A stretch of 14,135 bases of DNA from JACQFK01 sp036383955 (lineage in GTDB: Bacteria > Planctomycetota > MHYJ01 > JACPRB01): contig DASVNH010000059.1 in NCBI GenBank assembly GCA_036383955.1, forward strand, positions 1 to 14,135, given 5' to 3'. The position numbers were made by a program, and so were the translations under genes. The stretch's first letter is position 1, and each line of letters opens with the position of its first letter. Of the stretch, positions 1 to 6,173 are shown one piece after another. The notes under the pieces are model-generated. The model ran no database searches. It saw only the letters and a list, made by a program, of their open reading frames with translations, and was not told where the DNA came from.

Positions 1-216
1 CCGGGTGATGTCGGGGATGACCACGGCCACGCGGTCGGTGGCCTTCACCAGCTCCTTGAGCGGCTTCGTCCCGATCGGGGAGCGGACGGCGTCGCGGAAG
101 GCGGCCGCTTCGTCGGGCAGCCCGGGGACGAAGCGCGGCTCGACGACCGTCACCTGGGGGGCGTCGATCGAGAGCTCCAGCCCGGAGGTTCCGTACTGCA
201 GCTTGACCTTCTTCAT
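1..216 (-). CDS. larA: LarA-family nickel-pincer lactate racemase / DUF2088 protein, N-terminal part (cut by window edge)
   Basis: Reading leftward from the ATG at 216, 72 codons are open to the window edge. The translation starts MKKVKLQYGTSGLELSID and contains the pattern V-x-EPRFVPGLPDE, then RSPIGTKPLKEL, then DRVAVVIPDITR. This matches the N-terminal domain of LarA (DUF2088): a short beta-rich opening, the PGLPDE..A....L..PIG..PL loop, and the RV.IV..D.TR strand and turn near the active site. LarA homologues racemise lactate or related 2-hydroxy acids using the nickel-pincer cofactor, and usually have about 420 residues, so roughly five-sixths of the gene lies outside the window. The catalytic histidines and the cofactor-binding lysine are not visible, so the substrate cannot be inferred. 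The gene is divergent from the zinc-ribbon/TPR gene at 252, separated by 35 nt. No Shine-Dalgarno precedes the ATG, but TACACT lies 6 nt upstream, suggesting a leaderless message. Confidence 0.82.
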   Translation of the reverse strand, partial: MKKVKLQYGTSGLELSIDAPQVTVVEPRFVPGLPDEAAAFRDAVRSPIGTKPLKELVKATDRVAVVIPDITR

Positions 217-222
217 GCGGGG

Positions 223-228
223 AGTGTA
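223..228 (-). promoter_or_regulatory. Putative -10 element of a leaderless larA-like transcript
   Basis: On the minus strand the hexamer TACACT (TANNNT type) is separated by exactly 6 nt (CCCCGC) from the ATG at 216. This spacing puts transcription initiation at or next to the start codon. No purine-rich Shine-Dalgarno is present. No clear -35 was identified in the 35-nt divergent spacer. Confidence 0.4.
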
Positions 229-237
229 TCAAAGGGC

Positions 238-244
238 TGGGAGG
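238..244 (+). promoter_or_regulatory. Shine-Dalgarno for the zinc-ribbon/TPR gene
   Basis: GGGAGG ends about seven nucleotides before the ATG at 252. It fixes the start at 252 and rules out the much longer open frame that begins near position 5 in another register. Confidence 0.7.
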
Positions 245-251
245 ATACTCC

Positions 252-2501
252 ATGCCTCAACGGATCAACGGAATTGGAACCTCGTATGTGGGGAAGTCGA
301 ACGTCCTGAGCCGGACGGGCGAGTGCGAGGCCTGCAAGCGCGGGGCCGTGCTGACGTCCTACGACACCCGGCTCTGGTTCACGTTCGTCTTCATTCCGGT
401 GGTCCCGCTGGCGAAGAAGCGGATCCTCGACTACTGCTCGTCCTGCACGACGCACCGGGCGGTGCCGCTGGCGGAGTGGGAAGGGATCAAGCGGAAGGGC
501 ATGGAGGAGGCGGCGCGCAAGGCCCTGGCCGAGCCGGCCAACGCCGACGCGCAGATCGACCTCCACCGGACCTGCCTGGTCATGGGGGAATGGGACAAGG
601 CGGACGCGTTCCAGAAGAAGCTCGAGGCGGAGTTCGCCAAGGACGCCAAGGTCCAGCTCTACCTGGCCGGCGCGCACGCCTACCGGGGCCGGGCCGCCGA
701 AGCCGAGGCCGCCCTCGCGCGGGCCCGCGCGATCGACCCGGCCATCGCCCCGCCCGAGGCGCCGGAAAACCCCGTCAAGCCCGTGAAGGCCCGCGCCTCC
801 CGCGGCCAGGCCATCGCCGTCGGGGCGATCATCGCCATCGTCCTTCTCGGCGCGGCGGGCACCAGCTACTTCAAGGCCGGGGCCCGCACCCTCTACGTGG
901 TCTCCGGGCTCGACCAGCCGGTCACCGTCGAGATCTCGGGACAGCCGGCCGTCACCGTCCCGTCCGGCGCCAAGCTGCCCTTCCAGATCCCGGAGGGCAA
1001 GCATCGCGCCCGCGTCAGCGGCGCCATCCAGGAGGACATCGACTTCGTCCTCGAGTCGAACTTCTTCGCGCGCCTCTTCGACGACCGCGTCTTCGTCCTC
1101 AATCCCGGCGCCGCCGGGCTCCTCGTCGTCGAGGAGACCCACTACGGGAAGAACGTCAACGTGAACGCCATCCCCCCGTACAAGTTCCTCTACGGGAAGA
1201 CCTTCTACGCCATCGACGACATCGACTACCCGTTCGCGCCCGCGCCGGCCTCCATCACCACCAAGGAGTCGGGCGTCATCAAGAAGCGGCAGATCGACCT
1301 CCAGAACGGCGCGATCGTCGGCATCGTCTACGGACTGCTCAACAACAAGCGCCCCGCAGAGGCCCTGGACGTCGCCGAGTGGGCGATCCGCGCGCGGCCC
1401 GCGGAGCGCGACGCCGTGCTGCCCGTCTACGTGGGCATGGCGCGGTCCCAGAACAAGCTGGAGCGCGCGCTGGCCCTGCTGCGCGAGCGCGCCGCGAAAC
1501 GGCCGGTGGAGATCGAAGCCCACCGCCAGTACCAGCGGCTGCGGGGGACGTCGAAGGAGCTCATCGCCGAGTACGACCAGGCGCTGGCGAAGACGCCGAA
1601 GGACGCCGACCTCCTGTATCTCCGGGGCCGGCTGGAAGGCGGGATCTCGGGCGCCCGGAACTGGTACGAGCGGGCGCTCCAGGCCGATCCGAAGCAATGC
1701 TACGCCCACTACGCGCTGGGCTACGGGCACGGGGCGGAGGGGGACTGGGGCCGGGCCAAGGCCGCGCTGACGAAGGCCGTCGAAGGCCGCCCCGCGTCCG
1801 CGGAGTTCAAGACGGCGCTCCGCCACGCGCGGCTGGGCGCCGGCGACCTCGAGACGGCCGAGAAGGAGATCCGGGAGGAGGTCAAGCGGGCCCCCGTCAT
1901 GCTCTGGGCGACCCAGGAGCTCGCCCGCGTGCTCGTCGCGCGCGGCAAGACCGCCGAGGCGAAGGCGCTCGTGGAGCCGTACCGCGACGTCCTCCGCCGC
2001 GCGAAGGAACCCAACTCGGCGGAGCTGATCCGCAATCTCGAAGTGGAGATCCTGTACGCCGCGGGCGAGTTCGAGGCGCTGCTGAACCTGAAAGGCGGGA
2101 ATCCCAAGGAGCCGTCCTACGACCACGCCATCGCCCTGATGGAGCTGGGGAAGGTGGACGAGGCCCTGAAGGCCGGCGATGAAGACGACGTCCATCTGCT
2201 CCTGGCGGCGGTGCTCGCGCGCCCGGAGGACGCCGCTCTCCGCGAGAAGGCGGCGGCCGCCCTGGAGGAGGAGGACTCCGACGCGGCCCCGCTGGCGGCC
2301 GCCCTGCGCACGGGATCGGAGGCCGAGCTGGCCGCGGCGATGGACGTCGCCATGGACACCTCGCTCAAGGCCGCCGCGCTGGCCGCGATCGCCCGGCGGA
2401 TCCCGTCGCGCGCCGGCCCGCTGCGCGAGCTGGCCGGGAAGCTCAACACGCAGCTGACCTTCCCGTACCACGCCGTGAAGCGCGCGCTGGCCGCCAAGTA
2501 A
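252..2501 (+). CDS. Zinc-ribbon / transmembrane / TPR-repeat protein
   Basis: This is a 749-residue protein of unknown exact function. Residues 21-70 form a small zinc ribbon with C25-x2-C28 and C62-x2-C65 bracketing the hydrophobic stretch TRLWFTFVFIPVVPLAKK. That arrangement is typical of the short zinc-ribbon domains fused to many bacterial membrane proteins. Residues 92-165 are TPR-like helices. One transmembrane helix follows at about 187-204, then a beta-rich segment (about 215-300, resembling a small PEGA-like extracytoplasmic domain), then TPR-like helical pairs from about 350 to the end. Motifs such as NWYERALQADPKQCYAHYAL show the TPR signature. The ATG is supported by GGGAGG seven nucleotides upstream. 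The gene ends with TAA immediately against the stop codon of the convergent gene at 2502. It is probably a membrane-anchored scaffold. The zinc ribbon would lie in the cytoplasm and the TPR domain outside, if the single helix is oriented N-in. Confidence 0.85.
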   Translation: MPQRINGIGTSYVGKSNVLSRTGECEACKRGAVLTSYDTRLWFTFVFIPVVPLAKKRILDYCSSCTTHRAVPLAEWEGIKRKGMEEAARKALAEPANADAQIDLHRTCLVMGEWDKADAFQKKLEAEFAKDAKVQLYLAGAHAYRGRAAEAEAALARARAIDPAIAPPEAPENPVKPVKARASRGQAIAVGAIIAIVLLGAAGTSYFKAGARTLYVVSGLDQPVTVEISGQPAVTVPSGAKLPFQIPEGKHRARVSGAIQEDIDFVLESNFFARLFDDRVFVLNPGAAGLLVVEETHYGKNVNVNAIPPYKFLYGKTFYAIDDIDYPFAPAPASITTKESGVIKKRQIDLQNGAIVGIVYGLLNNKRPAEALDVAEWAIRARPAERDAVLPVYVGMARSQNKLERALALLRERAAKRPVEIEAHRQYQRLRGTSKELIAEYDQALAKTPKDADLLYLRGRLEGGISGARNWYERALQADPKQCYAHYALGYGHGAEGDWGRAKAALTKAVEGRPASAEFKTALRHARLGAGDLETAEKEIREEVKRAPVMLWATQELARVLVARGKTAEAKALVEPYRDVLRRAKEPNSAELIRNLEVEILYAAGEFEALLNLKGGNPKEPSYDHAIALMELGKVDEALKAGDEDDVHLLLAAVLARPEDAALREKAAAALEEEDSDAAPLAAALRTGSEAELAAAMDVAMDTSLKAAALAAIARRIPSRAGPLRELAGKLNTQLTFPYHAVKRALAAK

Positions 2502-3434
2502 TCAGCGCGCCAGGTGCCTGCCCAGGAGGTCGACGACCGTCGCCTTCGTCAGCGGGCCCGCCTGGACGGCCAGGACCTTCGGATAGGTCCGGGCGACCTT
2601 GTCCTGCTTCTCGCCGAAGCCGTCCACGCCGGCGGCGACGTCCAGCAGCACCAGCCCCTGGGGTCCCGCGCGCTCCAGGTCCTCCTTCAGCTCGGCGGGA
2701 GCGTCCTTCGGCTCGACCCGCGCGAAGACGTAGTGGCGCTCGAACTTGCGCAGCACCTCGGGGTCGTCCAGGGCCTCGACGGCCGTCGAAGCAAGGACGA
2801 GGCGGCGAAGATCCCGCGCCGCCCCGCCCTTCGCCTGCTTGCTGTCCCAGGCCGAGACGAAGATGGCGTGGCTCAGGGAGACCTGCCAGGGGGCGGCGTG
2901 GACGTCCTTCTTCACGGGGTAGCGCGCGGCGATCTTGCGCATGAGCTGGACGGTCGTCTCGACGATTTCCTCTCCGTCGCCGGCCTGGTTCTTCTCGCGG
3001 GCGACGAGGTCGCGCACCCAGACGCCTTCGCCCGGGCCCGTCATCGGCTGGAGGCTGTGGACGTCGATGTTGCGCCCGTCGGGCGTCAGGAAGGCCAGGT
3101 CCACGTTGTTGCGGGGGCCGACGGGATTGCCGAGGCCGAGCTTGGCGAAGGGGGCGGACGCTCCCTTGGCCGTGTAGTAGAGCCGGATACAGATGAAGTG
3201 CTTGCTCAGCTTGGAGAAGTCGCTGCCGGGGGAGCAGAGCCTCTGCTCCACGCATCCGCCGCCCCCTCAGGTCTTGACGTCCTGGCCGATGTCGGCGCGC
3301 ACCTTGAGCAGCACGATGGGCCGTCCCGACCGCTCGGCGGTCCGCAGCGCCGTGTCGGCGTCGAAGTACCAGGTGATGCGCTCGTCGGAAGGCGGGGCGA
3401 ACGTCAGCAGGATCGCGGCGGCCAGGGTTCTCAT
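2502..3434 (-). CDS. Candidate selenoprotein: secreted thioredoxin-like protein with in-frame TGA (Sec56)
   Basis: Starting at the ATG at 3434 (GGAGG seven nucleotides upstream) the frame reads a short signal peptide (MRTLAAAILLTFA), then DERITWYFDADTALRTAERSGRPIVLLKVRADIGQDVKT, then TGA at 3269-3267, then GGGGCVEQRLCSPGSDFSKL and onward to TGA at 2504-2502. Both parts are in the same frame. Together they read like one thioredoxin-like fold: an FDADTALRTAERSGRPI helix, the IVLLKV strand, a redox loop containing codon 56, C61 and C67, then HFICIRLYY as the next strand. If TGA encodes selenocysteine the product has 310 residues. Residues 206-310 look like a second thioredoxin-like unit without a Cys pair. 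A hairpin with bacterial SECIS geometry lies just downstream. The gene follows the ceramidase-like gene by 49 nt, probably in one operon. The alternatives are a nonsense mutation, or a separate 249-aa protein from GTG 3251. The GTG version lacks a signal peptide and the fold's first strand. The family is unrecognised. Confidence 0.62.
3231..3249 (-). promoter_or_regulatory. SECIS-like stem-loop downstream of the in-frame TGA
   Basis: On the minus strand GGAGCAGAGGCTCTGCTCC forms a perfect 8-bp stem (3249-3242 paired with 3238-3231) around a GGC loop (3241-3239). The stem begins 17 nt after the TGA and the loop begins 25 nt after it. Bacterial SECIS elements sit immediately downstream of the UGA inside the coding region. 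They typically have a short upper stem and a small apical loop with G in its first one or two positions. The E. coli fdhF element is comparable. All of these features are present here. The hairpin could still be a chance product of GC-rich codons. Confidence 0.5.
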
Positions 3435-3439
3435 GGCTG

Positions 3440-3446
3440 TTCCTCC
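3440..3446 (-). promoter_or_regulatory. Shine-Dalgarno deciding the upstream ATG of the candidate selenoprotein
   Basis: On the minus strand GGAGGAACAGCC-ATG gives a near-ideal Shine-Dalgarno and spacing for the ATG at 3434. The GTG at 3251 has only a diffuse G-rich run before it. This supports translation entering at 3434 and therefore meeting the TGA. Confidence 0.7.
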
Positions 3447-3483
3447 GTCCGCGTTGAATGACGTCGGAGGGCCGGCGGTTAAC

Positions 3484-4845
3484 CTAATTCTTCAAAAGCG
3501 CGCGGAGGCCGCGCATGAGCTTGTCCTCGACGCCCGGGGCGAAGGGCGTGGGCCAGCCGTAGTACAGGATCGACCCCGCCGCGAGCGTCCGGCCGAACTC
3601 CGCGCTCCAGCCCGCCTCGTAGCCGCCCTCCGCCAGCACCCCCTCCGAGGGGATGTAGCAGGGCACCTCGTTGGCGTAGCCGAGGACCATCGCGACGCCC
3701 GCCTCCTTCTTCAGCCGCAGCGCGTACTCCACGCAGGTCTCGCCGCCGATGGCCGCGATCGTGACGTCCCCGAGATGCCAGGCCTGGATCGGCAGCGCCA
3801 CGGAGGCCGGGAGCCGGCCCGCGTCCAGCAGCTTCAGCATCTCCCGGGAGTGGCGCTGGCGGTAGACGTCCTTCGCCCCCAGCCCCTTTTCGAGCAGCTC
3901 GCGCGGCGGCGCCTTTTCGAGCGGGAGGTCGACGCTGCCGTACGACGTCCGGAACGGCCCCGAGAGCGGCGTGCCCGGGGGGGCGGCGGCGACGGCCTCC
4001 GCGATCGCGGTCCCGTGCTTCTCGGCGAGGTCGAAGGCGCCGGGCGCGCGGGGCGAGGGGTTCAGGTCCGCGCCGCAGCCGGTCGCGAAGAGCGCCACGC
4101 CGCCGGCCTTCGCCTCGACCTTCGCGCAGGCCGGGCCCGCCCAGTCCGCGTTGTAGTCGTAGATGCCGCCGAGCGTCGTGCAGTGGCAGGCGTAGTTGAA
4201 GACCGTCGCGATCGTCCGGGCGCCGGACGTCGCGCGCAGGACCGGGACGTCGGGATCCGTGAGCCCGGCGGGATTGTCGGCGATCTTGTACGACCCGTCC
4301 GGGTTCTTCAGGCGCCGGTTCATGCCGAAGGTCGCCGTCGTCCGCGAGAGGCGGAGCTCGGCGGGCTCCATGGCGGCGAGGGACGTCGAGATGGCCTCGA
4401 GCACGCGGTCCTGGAGCCAGCCGGCGTAGTCGTAGATCTCCTTGGCGTCGGCCTCGGGCAGGCCGTGGAAGATCTCGGGGGAGGGGCGTTCGGGGACGGC
4501 GGGGCCGCCGTGGGTGTGGCTGGCCACCAGCATCAGGTCGCCGTCGTCGAGCCCGTGCCGCCGCTTCGCCTCGGCGCGGATGGCGCGGTTCATCACGGGG
4601 GGGAAGCCGAGGATGTCGGCCGCCACGAGCACGATCTTCCGACGTCCGTCGCCCAGCGCCAGGGCCCGGACGTGGAGCTCGTCGTGGACTTTCTCCGCGC
4701 GTTTGTTGCGGTTCCCGTAGCCCGTCATCCAGCTCATCTTTTCCGGCGTGATCTTGAGCTTGGAGGCCCCGGCCGTCAGCCCCGCGGGGCGGGGGGCGGA
4801 CGTCGAGCATCCCGCCACGAGCAGGAGCAGCAGCGCGCGTCGCAT
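3484..4845 (-). CDS. Neutral/alkaline ceramidase-like lipoprotein
   Basis: This is a 453-residue protein with a lipoprotein signal, MRRALLLLLVAGC, whose predicted lipidated cysteine is Cys13. It carries the hallmarks of the neutral ceramidase catalytic domain: ASHTHGGP at about 109-115 (first zinc histidine region), NYACHCTTLGG around 218-228 with a second histidine at 221, then NADWAGP, and GCGADLNP at 256-263. Neutral ceramidases hydrolyse the amide bond of ceramide to sphingoid base and fatty acid. Planctomycete relatives often lack the C-terminal immunoglobulin-like domain, and this protein is correspondingly short. The substrate in this organism is unknown, and related proteins are often annotated only as ceramidase-like. 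I chose ATG 4845 (GGAGG four nucleotides upstream) over an in-frame ATG at 4875, because only the shorter form starts with the signal peptide. The candidate selenoprotein gene follows 49 nt downstream. A palindrome just upstream suggests regulation. Confidence 0.82.
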   Translation of the reverse strand: MRRALLLLLVAGCSTSAPRPAGLTAGASKLKITPEKMSWMTGYGNRNKRAEKVHDELHVRALALGDGRRKIVLVAADILGFPPVMNRAIRAEAKRRHGLDDGDLMLVASHTHGGPAVPERPSPEIFHGLPEADAKEIYDYAGWLQDRVLEAISTSLAAMEPAELRLSRTTATFGMNRRLKNPDGSYKIADNPAGLTDPDVPVLRATSGARTIATVFNYACHCTTLGGIYDYNADWAGPACAKVEAKAGGVALFATGCGADLNPSPRAPGAFDLAEKHGTAIAEAVAAAPPGTPLSGPFRTSYGSVDLPLEKAPPRELLEKGLGAKDVYRQRHSREMLKLLDAGRLPASVALPIQAWHLGDVTIAAIGGETCVEYALRLKKEAGVAMVLGYANEVPCYIPSEGVLAEGGYEAGWSAEFGRTLAAGSILYYGWPTPFAPGVEDKLMRGLRALLKN

Positions 4846-4860
4846 GACGCCTCCATCGAA

Positions 4861-4877
4861 AAGTGGTCTGACCACTT
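4861..4877. promoter_or_regulatory. Perfect 8-bp palindrome, FadR/GntR-type operator candidate
   Basis: AAGTGGTC-T-GACCACTT is a perfect inverted repeat with a single central base, lying 16-32 nt upstream of the ceramidase-like start codon. The TGGTC-N-GACCA core resembles operators bound by FadR-subfamily GntR regulators such as FadR, PdhR and LldR. A possible minus-strand -10 (TAGATA, 4882-4877) abuts it, so a bound repressor would cover the transcription start. The cognate regulator is not in the window. Confidence 0.5.
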
Positions 4878-4903
4878 ATCTACGCTCGCCGGGGCCGCGT
4901 CGG

Positions 4904-4932
4904 GCGACAAAGCTTCCCGGGAGTTTTGTCGC
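4904..4932. promoter_or_regulatory. Long near-perfect inverted repeat in the divergent promoter region
   Basis: GCGACAAA (4904-4911) and TTTGTCGC (4925-4932) are perfect inverted arms. The intervening bases also pair (4912-4924, 4913-4923, 4914-4922, 4915-4921, 4916-4920, two of them G-T wobbles), giving a 13-bp stem with a 3-nt loop. No T-run follows on either side, so it does not look like a terminator. It lies upstream of both predicted divergent transcription starts, so a protein-binding site is more likely than an RNA structure. Confidence 0.45.
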
Positions 4933-4941
4933 GGTCGGGGT

Positions 4942-4947
4942 TATACT
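4942..4947 (+). promoter_or_regulatory. Putative -10 element (TATACT) of a leaderless lipoprotein transcript
   Basis: TATACT differs from the TATAAT consensus at one base and ends exactly 6 nt before the ATG at 4954. No Shine-Dalgarno is present. Transcription would begin at or next to the start codon. No good -35 is visible at 16-18 nt spacing. That position overlaps the inverted repeat 4904-4932, which suggests activator dependence or repression. Confidence 0.5.
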
Positions 4948-4953
4948 TAGCCC

Positions 4954-5421
4954 ATGAGAAATGCTGCGGCGATCCTGGGGCTGCTCCTGAGCGGCTGCAT
5001 CGTCCACGTGGACAAGGATCCGGACGCCCGGACGTCCAGCCGGCCGGCTCCCGCTCCAGCCCCGCAGCCGCCGCCTCCGCCGGCGCCCCCCGCGCCTTCC
5101 GGCGCGGCGCAATCCGAGTCGTACATGCTCAAATACCGGGGGAAGGTGGATGTCGTGTACGCCGGCATCGGCAAGGCCTGCGACCGGCTCAACTTCCGGA
5201 TCACGAAGTCCGACACCCCGGGCGACGACAACTGGTGGGTCCGCGGCCACCACGCGAGCGGCAGCTTCGACCTGCACATCCACATGAACCGCCACGACCA
5301 CAAGTCGCGGACGACGGTCACCGTCACCAGCGGGCGCTACGACCAGCAGAGCTGCCGCGAGTGGACCCGCCGCCTGCACGCCGAGATCGGCAAGCAGATC
5401 GGCGAAAGCGGCACGGACTGA
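4954..5421 (+). CDS. Small proline-rich, histidine-rich lipoprotein
   Basis: This is a 155-residue predicted lipoprotein. The signal MRNAAAILGLLLSGC ends in the lipobox LLSGC with lipidated Cys15. A Pro/Ala linker at about 31-50 separates the anchor from a globular C-terminal domain (53-155). That domain has alternating helix and strand patterns (VVYAGIGKACDRLNFRI...TVTVTSGRY...EWTRRLHAEIGKQI) similar in style to small DUF3568-like lipoprotein domains. Six histidines cluster between residues 99 and 116 (HH, HIH and HDH patterns), which could bind a metal. Cys76 and Cys134 could form a disulphide. The gene is divergent from the ceramidase-like operon and shares its regulatory spacer. Its TGA stop lies 1 nt from the stop of the convergent HEAT-repeat gene. 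I do not recognise the family with confidence. Confidence 0.75.
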   Translation: MRNAAAILGLLLSGCIVHVDKDPDARTSSRPAPAPAPQPPPPPAPPAPSGAAQSESYMLKYRGKVDVVYAGIGKACDRLNFRITKSDTPGDDNWWVRGHHASGSFDLHIHMNRHDHKSRTTVTVTSGRYDQQSCREWTRRLHAEIGKQIGESGTD

Positions 5422-5422
5422 T

Positions 5423-6157
5423 TCAGCGGCGCTCGCGCAGGGCGCGGCGGGCCTGCTCCTGGACCTTGTCGCTCGCGTCGCGTTGGGCGACCTCCTCGAG
5501 CGCCTGGCGCACGAGAGGATCCTCGGTCATGGGTCCGAGCGACTCCGCGGCCTCCTCCCTCACCTTGGAGGTCGGATCCGATCGCACGCTGATCAGAAGC
5601 TGGCGCTTGAGGAAGTCGGACTCGACGCCTTTCATATGCCGGCAGATGTCCACGCGGATCCGGTCGTCGCCGCTGTCCTGAAGCAGCTGGACCATGCTGT
5701 TGACGACCGCGGGACTGCGCGCTCCGTCGCCGGCCGACCGGAGCTTCGCCAGCGCGTCGACGCGCAGACGCGCGCTGAGGGTCGGGTTCAGCGCCTGGGC
5801 TTGCAGGCTCGGAATGTCCGGCGGTTGCTTCGGCGCGGGCGCCGGCTCGTCAGGATCCGGGAATTGTCGCACGGCTTCCAAGGCGTCCTCAAACGCTTTG
5901 AGCGCCTCCTCGCGCGAACGCGGGGCCGCCGGCCGCCGTTCCGGCTCGGGGGGGCGTGCCGGCTCGGGTGAAAGAGCGGGGCTCTCCGGCTGGGGCGTGG
6001 GTTCAGGCGCGGGCGCGGGAGCGCGGCGGCGCTCCCGGGCCAGCTCCTTTTCCAGGCGCTCCCGTTCCCCCAGCAACGCTCGGCGGTCCAGCAATTGCCA
6101 GACTCCCCCGATCGCCAGGAGGGCGATGACGCCCGCGAGAATCCGCCGCTCGTTCAT
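5423..6157 (-). CDS. Membrane-anchored HEAT-repeat protein
   Basis: This is a 244-residue protein with one N-terminal transmembrane helix (about 5-22), a charged coiled-coil segment (23-45, RRALLGERERLEKELARERRR), a long Pro/Glu-rich linker (46-113) and a C-terminal helical-repeat domain (117-244). The repeat domain contains HEAT-type pairs such as NPTLSARLRVDALAKLRSAG, DPTSKVREEAAESLGPM and DASDKVQEQARRALRER. HEAT repeats are protein-binding scaffolds, and the partner is unknown. I chose ATG 6157 over the TTG codon immediately before it. The gene starts 16 nt after the stop of the PVC-type haem protein, so the two are probably co-transcribed, with the HEAT protein second. No clear Shine-Dalgarno is visible. 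The product would be fixed to the inner membrane with the repeat domain on the periplasmic side, if the N terminus is cytoplasmic. Confidence 0.78.
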   Translation of the reverse strand: MNERRILAGVIALLAIGGVWQLLDRRALLGERERLEKELARERRRAPAPAPEPTPQPESPALSPEPARPPEPERRPAAPRSREEALKAFEDALEAVRQFPDPDEPAPAPKQPPDIPSLQAQALNPTLSARLRVDALAKLRSAGDGARSPAVVNSMVQLLQDSGDDRIRVDICRHMKGVESDFLKRQLLISVRSDPTSKVREEAAESLGPMTEDPLVRQALEEVAQRDASDKVQEQARRALRERR

Positions 6158-6173
6158 CAAGGATCGAACAAGT

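Noticed and set aside
213..2471. 752-codon minus-strand open frame, and the overlapping plus-strand frame from position 5
   Set aside because: Both overlap the zinc-ribbon/TPR gene, which has a good Shine-Dalgarno and clear motifs. The alternatives show biased, motif-free composition.
2502..3251. Stand-alone 249-residue protein starting at GTG 3251
   Set aside because: It has no good ribosome binding site, starts in the middle of a thioredoxin-like fold, and leaves an orphan signal-peptide ORF upstream in the same frame. It cannot be fully excluded.
4846..4875. ATG 4875 as the ceramidase-like start
   Set aside because: It would put ten residues before the lipoprotein signal and place the start inside the operator palindrome. 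ATG 4845 has GGAGG and an immediate signal peptide.
4904..4932. Inverted repeat as a Rho-independent terminator
   Set aside because: No T-run follows on either strand and no gene ends there.
3193..4950. 585-codon plus-strand open frame
   Set aside because: It is antisense to the ceramidase-like gene, whose catalytic motifs are unmistakable.
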